A stretch of 64,000 nt of DNA from assembly GCA_011032825.1 (NCBI GenBank), contig JAADJZ010000006.1:682001-746000 (forward strand), in the 5' to 3' direction. Below the pieces are notes generated by a model. It saw nothing but the letters and a program-made list of their open reading frames with translations. It made no database searches and was not told where the DNA came from. The stretch comes from Massariosphaeria phaeospora (taxonomy: Eukaryota; Ascomycota; Dothideomycetes; Pleosporales). Positions 32,035 through 41,800 of the stretch are shown one piece after another; the stretch's first letter is position 1; each line of letters starts with the position of its first letter. The position numbers and the translations under genes were made by a program.

Positions 32035-34794
32035 TCAGTCGTAAAGGTCCATTCCACCCTCATCGTCCTCGAGTTCCGCCACAGCATCAGACTCATCGTA
32101 CATCTCCGAGTCCGTGTCGCTGTCAGTGTGGTTGGGTAGGACTTGGACATGACCGTCCTCAAGCACCACCCTTGCCACTTCACCGTCCTTGATGCTGCCC
32201 CGGAGGATCATAACGGCGAGCCTATTAAGCACTTCCTTCTCGATCAGTCGGGCGAGTGGACGAGCACCGTAGGCAGGCGAGTAACCGGCGCTGCCAAGGT
32301 AGTCCCTGACTCCGAGTGTCATGTCGATGCGAACATTCCTGCCGTTGGCGGAAAGTCGCTTCTGGATCTCACCGAGACGGACATCAACGATCTTGCGGAT
32401 CTCCTTCTTAGTCAGGCGATTGAAGATAACGGTGGATGAGATACGGTTAAGAAACTCAGGCAGGAAATAGCTGCGCAGAGCCCCCATAACCATTTCCCTG
32501 GTTGCTGGGTCAATGCGTCCGTCCGGTGCGTTTGGTCGAGAGAGGTATTCTGCGCCCAAGTTGCTGGTCATGACAACAATGCAGTTCTTTGCGTCGATTA
32601 TCCTGCCTTGGCCATCCGTGATGCGGCCGTCGTCCATAAGCTGCAAGAGAACAGTGAGAACTTCCTTGGCAGCCTTTTCAACCTCGTCAAAGAGCAGGAT
32701 TGAAAATGGACGACGCCGGAGAGATTCAGTGAGCTGGCCTCCCGCGTCATGACCAACATACCCTGGAGGAGCACCGATCATCCTGCTCAGGGAATGGCGC
32801 TCCTGATACTCGGACATGTCGAATCGAATCATAGCCTTTGGATCGTCGAAGAGGAACTCAGCAAGAGCTTTGGTGAGTAGCGTCTTTCCGGTTCCAGAGG
32901 GACCGCAGAACAGGAAACTCGGGGGTTGATTGGGGTTCGCTAGGCCAGATCGTTGTAGTCGAATCGCGTTGGAGACAGACACAACTGCTTCTTTCTGGCC
33001 AATCACTACTTGGCCGAGGTGTCGTTCCATGTTCAATAACTTCTCTTTCTCGGTGGTTTTGAGACGTGTGACAGGGATACCAGTCCAGCGAGCGACAATC
33101 TCATTAATCTGATCAGGCCCCACATTGTCACTGAGAAGGGATTCACCAATACCACCTTGCTGGCTCCACATCTCGGTATCAGCTTTCGTTTTCTCGCGTT
33201 CAAGCTCCGCGATGCGCTGTTCAACATCGGGAATAGCATAGTATTTCAGGTCCGAGGCAGTCTGGATATCGCGGATGCGCTCAGCTTCGGCCAGCTTGGT
33301 TTTGAGGTTGTCGAGTTTGAGCTTCGCCTCTTGTATTTCTCTACTTCGACCCTTCTCGCGCTCGTACATTTCCTTAAGTGGCTGAAGCTCTTCCTGGATA
33401 TTGGCCGCTTCTGCCTTGGCCTCCTTTAGACGCGTTCGGGATGCGTCGTCTTTTTCTCGGTCGAGGGCGTGAATCTCGATTTGGAGCTGACGGTGGCGAC
33501 GCTCGAGATTGTCCAGTGCTTCAGGTTGTGACTCTCGCGTAACACGAACTGCGGCGGCTGCCTCATCGACTAGGTCGACAGCTGAATCTGGAAGACGGCG
33601 CTGGGTAAGGTAACGAGCAGCCAGCGTCGCCGCGGACACAATGGCACCATCTAGAATGGTTACACCATGATGTGTCTCGTACCGCTCCTTTAATCCACGG
33701 AGGATCGAGATGGTTTCTGGGATCGTGGGCTCCTTCACTAAAACCTGTTGGAATCGTCGCTCGAAAGCCTGGTCCTTCTCGATATATTTCCGGTACTCGC
33801 CGAGGGTAGTGGCGCCAATGCAATGAAGCTGGCCACGGGCAAGCATGGGCTTCAATAGATTGGCGGCGTCCATGCCACCCTCGCCAGAAGAGCCAGCTCC
33901 CATGAGCAGATGGATTTCGTCGACGAAAAGGACAATCATATCTTTCGACTCGGTGATCTCCTTCAAGACACCCTTCATGCGTTCTTCGAATTCTCCGCGG
34001 TACTTGCTGCCAGCGACCAGAGCACCCACGTCGAGCGACAGCAACTTGCAGGCTGCAAGAGTGGTCGGGACGTCAGCGTCGACAATGCGGCGGGCAAGTC
34101 CTTCCACGACAGTGGTCTTGCCGACACCAGGCTCACCAATCAGGACGGGGTTGTTCTTGGTTCTCCTCGACAGGATGCGGACCACTCGTCGAATCTCCTC
34201 TTCTCGGCCAATGACTGGGTCGATCTTGCCTTCCCGCGCCATGGCCGTCATGTCGATTGTGAACTTCTTCAAATTCTCATTCTCGTCCTCGGCATCCGCC
34301 GTCTTCGAATCCACCCGTTTCGTGCCTCGAATGGCCTGGATAGCCTGGTCGATCTGCTTTGTGTTGGGGATGTTGGCCTCAGCCAGGCATTTCTGGATGC
34401 TCGCGTCTTGGACGAGTGCCGAGATGAGATGTTCAACGGCAATGAAGCTGTCTTTCTGTGTCTTGCTGAGGTCTTCGGCGGCACGCAGAACCTTGGACAT
34501 GGCGGGGGACGGTGGATTTCGCTCTGGCGGTGGATCCTGACTCGGGAGCCGGACCAGAGCCTTTTTCAGGGCGCGTTCGAACTGCTGGGGGTCGCCATTC
34601 GCACGGTCGACGACCTGGCGGAACATGGGTATCGAGGGCTGAGAGATCTGGTCTGCCTGGTTCGGCGGCGGGTCGATGAGCGAGACAGCCAGATGTAAAG
34701 GGGCGAGTTGGGAGTGTGCATAGCCTTTGGCGAGCTCGAAGCTGTCGCCGAGGGCTTTGGCTGCCCGGTCGGTGTAGGCGTCGAAGGAAGTCAT
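32035..34794 (-). CDS. HSP104: HSP104/ClpB disaggregase
   Basis: Hexameric AAA+ chaperone that threads aggregated proteins through its pore with Hsp70/Hsp40 help. It confers thermotolerance and remodels prions. A single exon encodes 919 residues. N-domain: residues 1-150 (AYTDRAAKALGDSFELAKG). First nucleotide-binding domain: IGEPGVGKTTVVEGLARR (about 211), Walker B VLFVDEIHLLMGAGSSGEGG and pore-loop-type KYRGEFEERMK. The middle coiled-coil domain spans roughly 410-530 (LERRHRQLQIEIHALDREK). Second domain: FCGPSGTGKTLLTKALAEF (about 628) and ILLFDEVEKAAKEV. The acidic tail (DSDTDSEMYDESDAVAEL, then GGMDLYD) marks the cytosolic/nuclear HSP104 rather than the mitochondrial Hsp78, which would need a targeting peptide. 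Confidence 0.97.
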   Translation of the reverse strand: MTSFDAYTDRAAKALGDSFELAKGYAHSQLAPLHLAVSLIDPPPNQADQISQPSIPMFRQVVDRANGDPQQFERALKKALVRLPSQDPPPERNPPSPAMSKVLRAAEDLSKTQKDSFIAVEHLISALVQDASIQKCLAEANIPNTKQIDQAIQAIRGTKRVDSKTADAEDENENLKKFTIDMTAMAREGKIDPVIGREEEIRRVVRILSRRTKNNPVLIGEPGVGKTTVVEGLARRIVDADVPTTLAACKLLSLDVGALVAGSKYRGEFEERMKGVLKEITESKDMIVLFVDEIHLLMGAGSSGEGGMDAANLLKPMLARGQLHCIGATTLGEYRKYIEKDQAFERRFQQVLVKEPTIPETISILRGLKERYETHHGVTILDGAIVSAATLAARYLTQRRLPDSAVDLVDEAAAAVRVTRESQPEALDNLERRHRQLQIEIHALDREKDDASRTRLKEAKAEAANIQEELQPLKEMYEREKGRSREIQEAKLKLDNLKTKLAEAERIRDIQTASDLKYYAIPDVEQRIAELEREKTKADTEMWSQQGGIGESLLSDNVGPDQINEIVARWTGIPVTRLKTTEKEKLLNMERHLGQVVIGQKEAVVSVSNAIRLQRSGLANPNQPPSFLFCGPSGTGKTLLTKALAEFLFDDPKAMIRFDMSEYQERHSLSRMIGAPPGYVGHDAGGQLTESLRRRPFSILLFDEVEKAAKEVLTVLLQLMDDGRITDGQGRIIDAKNCIVVMTSNLGAEYLSRPNAPDGRIDPATREMVMGALRSYFLPEFLNRISSTVIFNRLTKKEIRKIVDVRLGEIQKRLSANGRNVRIDMTLGVRDYLGSAGYSPAYGARPLARLIEKEVLNRLAVMILRGSIKDGEVARVVLEDGHVQVLPNHTDSDTDSEMYDESDAVAELEDDEGGMDLYD

Positions 34795-35030
34795 GGTGGT
34801 GGAGTTGCGGTGTTCGCAGGGACTCGACGGGTTGGGTGTGCTGCAGCCGGTGGTATGAAAGGCAGGTGTTTGTTAGCAGAATCTATGCGGACGAGGTTTC
34901 GAGGTCGAGGGGCTTATATAGCAGTGGGTGACGCGAGGGTGAGAGAATCATGAAGCGACCAGTTGCAACACGAGACTTCTGGCAGTCTCGAGCAGCGTCG
35001 TGTCACCGGTCGAAGCTTCTGGCGCTTTCC
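34795..35030 (-). promoter_or_regulatory. HSP104 promoter with TATA, STRE and HSE-like sites
   Basis: On the minus strand a TATA-like CTATATAA lies at 34921-34914, about 120 bases upstream of the ATG. It is followed on the same strand by CCCCT (34912-34908), the core of a stress response element. Further upstream, GAAGCTTC at 35022-35029 has the nGAAnnTTCn form of a minimal heat-shock element. The sites are short, but their order upstream of a heat-shock gene is as expected. Confidence 0.45.
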
Positions 35031-35543
35031 TGCGCCTGCCAGGCTTTCCCGCGGTGAGCCCCGCCTTACGTCAGGCCACAGCCCAGCCGCACCTTCCCCA
35101 GCTGGGGTTAGTCGGTGGGCTCGTCAGCCCATCATCCCACTCCCACTCCACTCCGCCCGATCATACCCAAGGGAACAATACTGCACACTTCGTTTCCTCG
35201 CTGTCAACATTGACCGGTGTAAGCTCGGTACCGGAGGGCTGTGTCTCAATACCCCATGAACCTATCGGACCGCGTTCGGATGCCAGGAACGGCACATTCG
35301 ATGAATCAGCCTGCATGCCAACCTCCCACTGAACCGTACTTATCCACCTGCTGCTGCTCATATCCCCATTCAGCACATACTCGCTTTGACCCCGCAGTCC
35401 ATTGCATCTCGTCCTTCAGCTCCGGCCTTCCCCGCAGCAGCCGATGCGTGGTGCAACCCACCAGGTATTTCCTTTAAGACGACGCTCAGGTACAGTTGTA
35501 GACATTTTCCTATTCGTGCTTTCAGTACCTGCAGCCATCTAGC
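35031..35543. promoter_or_regulatory. Divergent spacer, upstream of the beta-glucosidase gene
   Basis: Distal HSP104 flank and the 5' flank of the GH1 gene. Plus-strand C/T-rich stretches occur around 35090-35160. No gene recognised. Confidence 0.4.
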
Positions 35544-37734
35544 ATGTTTTCGATCACTCTATTTCTTCTGCTTCAGTTCGTGCGCCAATTCGTTGAGTGT
35601 CAGAATCTATCATCTAGCCTGTCGAGTCCCATAGCTACAGTTAGTCAAACAAGTACCGGATCTAGTGCTTTTGTCACTAATGTCGATCTAACATTAGAGG
35701 GTAAGTTCGTCCGTTTCCCAGCGAGTACCTCTTCTCAATTATGTATGAGCCCTCGTCACAAGCTGTCAGGGACTCACGATTTCGTCGCGGCTACTTCTGT
35801 GTATATGCAAGAAATGCCGTGATGTCTCGAACAGATTTTGAGCCTAGCTTTGAGAATTCCTAATCGTACACTACTGAGGAAGCCTCTAAAATATCTAGAC
35901 TTCTGGGATCTTTATGTTGGTCCAGTGTCGACGTTCTCCATCAACACCACGGTCGAACCGACACCGGTACCCTCAAGCTCCCTCATCCCACCGCCACCAC
36001 TTTACTACCCGTCGTTTCCGACTGGTCAGCAAGTACCATTCCAATCAAAGAATGAGAGCTGGAAGTTCCCAAAGGACTTTTGGTACGGCGTAGCAGGTGC
36101 CGCATATCAGATAGAAGGCGCAGTAAAAGCCGAAGGAAGAGGACCGAGCATATGGGATGTCCTAACCCACCGAGTACCCAATTACGTTGTGACAAATGAC
36201 ACGGGAGATGTCGCCGATAACCACTACTATCAGTACAAGGAAGGTCAGTTCAGACCAGTGACATGCATCCTATCCCCAATAACGACAAGGATCGTGGCAA
36301 GGCTATTCCTGCATAACTACATCCGGCCACTAACGGACCATCTGAACAGATATTGCTCGAATAGCTGCTCTCGGCATCAAGACCTACTCCTTCACGCTCT
36401 CGTGGTCGCGTATTCTACCCTTTGGTGCAGGTGCCGTAAACGAGCAGGCCCTAGCACACTACGACGATGTTATTGACACGTGCCTCGACTACGGCGTAAC
36501 GCCGATGATCACGTTGTATCATTGGGATTTGCCTCTCTTCCTTCAAAACTCCTATGGCGGGTGGCTCAGCGAGCGGATTGTTCCACACTTCAATGAGTAC
36601 GCTAGGATCGCTTTTGGACGATGGCACTCCAAGGTGCAAACTTGGTTCACATTGAACGAGCCCATAGTTTTCTGTGGTTTCTATCCGTTTCCTATTAACT
36701 ACTTCAAGAAGACTGATATTCCTGATGTACAGCAGCCGTACTACTGCGGCCACCACGTTCTTCTAGCTCACGCAGCAGCATATCATTTAGGCAAACAGAT
36801 CAACGACTCGCTCAGCATATCGCTTAAGCATAATGGAGGATACAAGATCCAGCGAACAGATAGCGAGGAGGACGCAATCGCTGTCCAACGATCATGGGAC
36901 TTCCAAGAGGGCTGGTTCTCAGACCCAGTGTTCCTCACGGGCGACTATCCTAGATATTTGAGAGAATACGTATCTACCTTCTTGCCAGATTTCACCGAGG
37001 AACAGAAGCAAATGATCAACGGAACGAGCGACATCTATGCACATGATGCATACACCTCGGACTTCATCATGGCACCAGATACTGGCATCGAAGCTTGCAC
37101 GAGAAATGAGAGTCATCCGCTATTTCCGCTGTGCTACAACACCACAAAGCTATACGCAAATGACTATTGGGCTATTGGGGCTGCAGGCGACCCAGGGACA
37201 CCCTGGTTGCACCAAGCTACAGATTGGGTACCGGCCTTCTTGCATTACATGCAGGACACTTGGAAGCCTAGGGTATGTCGTGCTTGTACTCGATCCTAGA
37301 GTACCATCTACGACTAGATCACGAGGCTGACTTACCCTGCACGTAGGGCGGTATTGCAATCACCGAGTTCGGCATGTCAGAACCCTACGAGTCTCTCAAG
37401 ACAAACCTAGCTTCGATACTGATTGATCCGGTCCGATCGCAGTACTACCGCGATTACCTGGAAGCAATTCTGATCGCTCTCGCAGAGGGTGTGAATGTGG
37501 TCGGTACTCTGGCGTGGAGTATCTACGATAACCTTGAGTGGGGTCAGGGGTATGGAGTGCGGTTCGGTATTCAGGTAAGATTCATAACGATTCGCGAGAC
37601 GCGAGACGCTGTATAGCAGTGATGTGGCTAACGGCTGGGAACAACAGTACGTCAACTTCACTACCCAGGAGCGCTACTTTAAGGCTAGTGCGTTCCATTA
37701 CGTGAATATGTTCGATACTTATCTAGAAGAGTGA
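35544..37734 (+). CDS. Secreted GH1 beta-glucosidase
   Basis: Hydrolyses beta-glucosides outside the cell. Likely exons are 35544-35700, 35899-36243, 36350-37272, 37347-37574 and 37648-37734, giving 579 residues in frame. A hydrophobic signal sequence starts at MFSITLFLLLQFVRQFVECQ. Family signatures: FPKDFWYGVAGAAYQIEGA, GRGPSIWDVLTH, DIARIAALGIKTYSFTLSWS (created by splicing), ITLYHWDLPLFLQ, the acid/base Glu in TWFTLNEPIVF (about 271) and the nucleophile Glu in GGIAITEFGMSEP (about 482). The nucleophile motif reads TEFG rather than the usual TENG, a known variant in extracellular fungal GH1 proteins. Several N-glycosylation sequons fit secretion. The first intron (198 bp) is the least certain; a small extra exon there is possible. 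Confidence 0.87.
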
Positions 37735-38036
37735 CGAGCAACCGAAGGCAAAGGTGGAGAGAGACGTTTGACCCCTCTAAGGTATGCCTTGAAAGGCAGG
37801 CAGAAAGAGTTGGAGAAGACAGTATCCCGCGCTTTCTAACATTCGTTTACGGAGTACATTGGCACTGCTTGGTTCTAAGGCCCGTCGCCGTTTTTCCCGC
37901 CCCAACCTTTACCCAACTAGACTTCTGGAGTCCACTGTCCCTCTCTGGTTTACCTTCATTTGCTCTCATTGTCCCATAGATCAAAGAAAGCGCATTCCTT
38001 TCGCATACAGCCATTTACGTTAACACATATCTCTCC

Positions 38037-38216
38037 ATGTCATTGCCTCGCACGCCTGCCACGTCTTCTCGCACATACGCCACAGCCACGCCTACACAGC
38101 TGGGTACACACACCTAGTCTCCAGCGTCGGCGTCGGCGCCAGAGGATATCGCATCCCGCGCCTCCTACGCAGCGTTGATTGAGCGCGCATACGGCCGCAA
38201 GAGACAAGTCCGCTAG
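38037..38216 (+). pseudogene. Short frame interrupted by one TAG
   Basis: From ATG 38037 a frame encodes MSLPRTPATSSRTYATATPT and reaches TAG at 38115-38117. It then continues in the same frame with APEDIASRASYAALIERAYG and KRQVR to TAG at 38214-38216. The second half has the composition of a real amphipathic helix followed by a basic end. CAG-to-TAG at the first stop would unite a 59-codon frame. This may be a small decayed gene or chance. The family is unknown. Confidence 0.25.
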
Positions 38217-38636
38217 AAGCGTGCTAGTTATTTGCAGAAGTGATAACCAGAGGATGGCGGCGAATCTAGAAGATCTTCTGGCCGTGTCAACTCACCGCCG
38301 CTCCTGCACTTGATCCCGTCGCAGATCCAGATCCCGATCCAGGCCAGATCCAGTTCAGTTCAGTTATGGCCCAGTCCAGGTGCAGCCCAGTTCAGTCCAG
38401 GTCCAGTTCATCATCCAGACCACCTACCATGCACACCCCATCGCCGAAACCGCACACAAGACACGGCTGAAAAAAATGGTAGCTCGACAGTCCAGCTCAG
38501 CACCAAAAGGAGGCTCCGCTCTAAGCTCGCGAAAACTACTCAGTCCAGCTCAGTCCAGCTCAGCTCAGTTCAAGCCTCGCTCAGCCCAGCCCACCCCGTC
38601 CCTCGCTTGGCCATCCATCCTATGAATTCTCCGACA
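38217..38636. repeat. Low-complexity CAGTCCAG/CAGTTCAG region
   Basis: From about 38320 to 38590 the plus strand is dominated by short imperfect units such as CCAGTCCAG, CAGTTCAG and CAGCTCAG. They form a degenerate tandem array without coding support. Confidence 0.5.
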
Positions 38637-38642
38637 AGGCGT

Positions 38643-38872
38643 CTCTCACAGAAACAGGCTCTCCAGGACTGAGGCTAAACACGTTAGGAATAACTCTTTA
38701 ACTACATACAGCACTATCTATTTACTTACATTTAATCGTGCATCTTGTAAAATCAAGGTAACACTGTGTATACAATTGTAGCTTTCTGTCGTTGTATTGC
38801 TGCGTCAGATGATCCTTTTGGAGGCGCGCGGATTCATCTCTTTGGTTCTAGAGATTCTGGTTTCCGTAAGAG
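38643..38872. mobile_element. MITE copy B, uninterrupted, 230 bp
   Basis: The ends are inverted (CTCTCACAGAAAC at the left, GTTTCCGTAAGAG at the right), flanked by a perfect 6 bp duplication AGGCGT (38637-38642 and 38873-38878). The interior matches copy A, for example TGATCCTTTTGGAGGCGCGC and CATCTTGTAAAATCAAGG versus the corresponding bases at 19685-19705. Across the position where copy A holds the 9.2 kb element, this copy reads ATCTCTTTGGTTCTAGAG without interruption. No coding capacity. Confidence 0.88.
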
Positions 38873-38878
38873 AGGCGT

Positions 38879-40611
38879 GTTTACCTAACTGTAGCTAGCT
38901 GCAACCAGATCCGATGCGCCAAAGGAAAAGAACAAGTAAAACTCAATAATCGATCGATTCACGTCGCACCAAACCCGCTGTCCAGAGCCGCACTACGGAG
39001 TATGACTTCCTCACTCACCGCACCGCACCGCACCGCACCGCAACGCAGCCTCGCCGCGCTAGACCAGCCTAGAAGCAGAAGATGAAGATGAAGAACTGCA
39101 GATCTGGACTGCGACTCCGGATGCGGACAATGGCGCTGCCACGTCGTTGTCCTCGGCACTTGGGCACGCGCACGGCAAGCACGATGTATCCGATCCTTCG
39201 TTCGCTCGCTTCCACCGGCTCACCCATGATCCATCACTCCCCCATCTTTCAGCTCTCCACAACAAACCAACCCGGCCACCCACCTACCCGGTTCCGATCT
39301 CTTCAGCCCCAGCCCAAACAGTCGCCCAAAGCAGCGCGCTAACGCGTCGCTCTCCCGCTGCCTAGTACAGCGCATCAGCCCAAACAAGTTTAACCCCGTG
39401 CGTAGTGCATCGTCGGAGAGCGCGAAGCGCAAGAGTTGGGCTGGCTGGGCTGGCTGGCTGGGAAAGCAAGATCTAGATGCTAGGAACGCTAGGTGGGAAG
39501 GCGATCGGATCGGGTAGTGAATGGTAGAGGGAGAGAGGGGATAGCTATACGTACATATGAATCGAGACACGATAGTCACTCACACCTGAGTCTAATGCGC
39601 CTCTGTGAACGAATAGACTACTTACTCTGAGCTGAACTGAACTCTGGACTGAACTGAGCTGGGGAACCGAGACACCAAACCGAAATCGAACCGAATCGAT
39701 GGTGTGGACTTTGGATTCTGGATTCTGGGAAGCCGACGTGCATCTGGTCTCCATGTGTGGTAGACGACGTAGATGGAAGCCACCGGCACCTGGGGCATGC
39801 ACACAACACCACGTGGACGCTGAATAGGAAGTGACAGCTAACGGGCGTGCAAATCAGATCTCGGTAGCTTTAGACGCATATGTCGGTACATGGTTAGCAC
39901 TGAAGATTTTGTGTGTGTTATGTGCAACGTGGCGTGCACGCGTCCTATTAAGAATATCTCGCTACTGCCACCACAGTGTGTTCCAGTTGTGCCCACCCGA
40001 CTCGTAGTCCCTTGAGTCGGTCGGTCGCGCGGTCGCGCGGTCAGTCGGTCGTGCTTCCTTGCTCGCTCAAACAAAGGAGATGCCGTACAGGGTATATGAA
40101 AAGCAGGAAGAAAATAATGATAATGTCCCATGTGCCGATTGCTTGCTTGCTTGCTGCTGGGATGCTACCCAACGCCGCGCATGCTCGTCCATGATTGTCC
40201 CATAAACGCCATCGTATGCGTAGCCGTAGCCCCTTGGGGCCGCCGCTTCGCTATGCAGTGTGTCTGTCTGTGATTATGCGTATTTGCCATGTATTGACCA
40301 GTGATGCTCGATATTGAAGGAGAAGGAAAATGAAAATGAAACTTGGGGACCATTTATAGACCAATGCCCGAGAAGACAGGCTATAAGGAAATCATGCTGT
40401 ATGCCACACGATCTGGGTGGTGTGCCGTCCCGTTGGGCCAGAAAAGCCTTTCGATAGGGTTTCAACGCCGTGGCTTCGCTTCCGAGCTTATGCGCGAGTA
40501 ATGTGCTTTTTGTGTCCGGAAATTGCCGACGACATGCGATAAGAGAACAGGAAGAGCAGCTAAGTAAATCTGGACGGTCAGATAGCTTAGTAATGCTAGG
40601 GATCAGGCGGA
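38879..40611. other. Long intergenic region with simple repeats
   Basis: About 1.7 kb without a supported gene. It contains a CCGCA pentamer run (about 39016-39042), GGCTGGCT repeats near 39440-39460, a GAACTGAACT-type stretch near 39630-39665 and GGTCGCGC repeats near 40020-40050. The last part is the 3' flank of the MIF-domain gene. Confidence 0.4.
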
Positions 40612-41800
40612 TTACCGCCGGAATATGGCAATGAAGCTTTTTCGTTTGCCGATCCTAGGTGTAGGAGAATCTCTTGGGATAGGAGGAGGAGAAATATCGT
40701 GGACTGGCTTTGTCGAAGTCTTTACGCCTGACTTTTCACTTAGAAACTTGGACGCCTTGCGGCTCACCGAGGTCTTACGGGATCTGCTATCGACGGATTG
40801 GAGAGGGCCGAGCTGGTCGCCGGTTGCTTTGTCGACTGCAACTCCGGAGTCGAACGGGCCTGGACTAGGAAGCGGAGGGGTGACGGCGGATCTTCCTCCA
40901 GTGTTAGCTTTAGAATTGTTGCGCGAGAGCTGTATGCTACTCTTGGCTTTGGTAACTGCAGATCGCTTTGAACTCTTCGTCATGGCACGCTTCAACCCAG
41001 TGCCGAACTGCTCGGCATGCTGCCGCTCAATGTCGCCGAGAACAGTCATTCCGTTGATGGCTAGATTGTCTTCCAGAATAGGAACAAACTTGATGATGCC
41101 ACGCTCTGGCGGTACGCCGATAGTCTCAGATAGGAAACTCTGGATGAGGGCGGCATTGCGTTTGTTGGTAGTCGGCTGTAGCTGGACCGGCAGTGCACTG
41201 ATAGTGAGAACGTAAGTCGGTTCGAAAGTGCCGTCCAGGAGGAGACAGGCGGAATGGTTGACCATTATCATGATGGACGTTTCGGGCCGCTGGTATCGAG
41301 TCGACATATGGTGGGAGAAATCAGTGACCAGCGTGTATTCGTCCTTGATCTGCAAAGGGTGAGCACAGTGCAACACGTGGCCTTGAAGTTACCTAGGTAC
41401 TTACAATGACGTTGGTCCGCAGCTCGGCGATGATGGGGGTGTACTTGGCCACACGTTCGCGGGCAGAGGACGTCGAGTCCTCTTTGTACGCGAACTGGTC
41501 TTCATAGTACTGGGTGCGCCGACGCGAGCCAAACTTGGACTGCAGCGGGGCAACCACACCGGCAATGGTCTTCGACGACTGCGTGTTGGCAGTGTCGTCG
41601 AAGGTCACTCGCTCCGAGCCGGGAACAGACTGGGGCGAGGAGTCGAAGGAGAAGGTCGAGCGTGCTGGCGAGAGCTGACCCCCAACAGGCTCGGGAGCTA
41701 GCAGGGTGGTACCAGCGGGTCTGGGGAAGGCGTTGGCCGAGCTGGTTGCGGACGACGGCCGCGACATGGTGTTGGTGGAGTTGTTGACTGAATGAGGCAT
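40612..41800 (-). CDS. MIF/tautomerase-fold domain protein with long flanks
   Basis: Exons 41800-41405 and 41349-40612 give 377 residues; the junction (donor GTAAGT, acceptor TTGCAG) is phase 0. Residues about 115-235 form a macrophage migration inhibitory factor-like domain: TPIIAELRTNVIIKDE, PETSIMIMVNHSACLLLDG, YVLTISALPVQLQPTTNKRN and SETIGVPPERGIIKFVPIL. The N-terminal 110 residues are Ser/Pro/Ala-rich, and the C-terminal 140 are Ser/Lys-rich and basic, ending RKSFIAIFRR. Canonical MIF tautomerases need a free N-terminal proline; here the corresponding proline is internal, so the Pro1-dependent activity should be absent. Cytosolic or nuclear by lack of a signal peptide. Role unknown. Confidence 0.83.

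Noticed and set aside
20265..38216. TAG reassigned as a sense codon in this genome
   Set aside because: Intact conserved genes here (uS8, SCS7, the LysM gene) end normally at TAG, so the in-frame TAGs are true nonsense codons.
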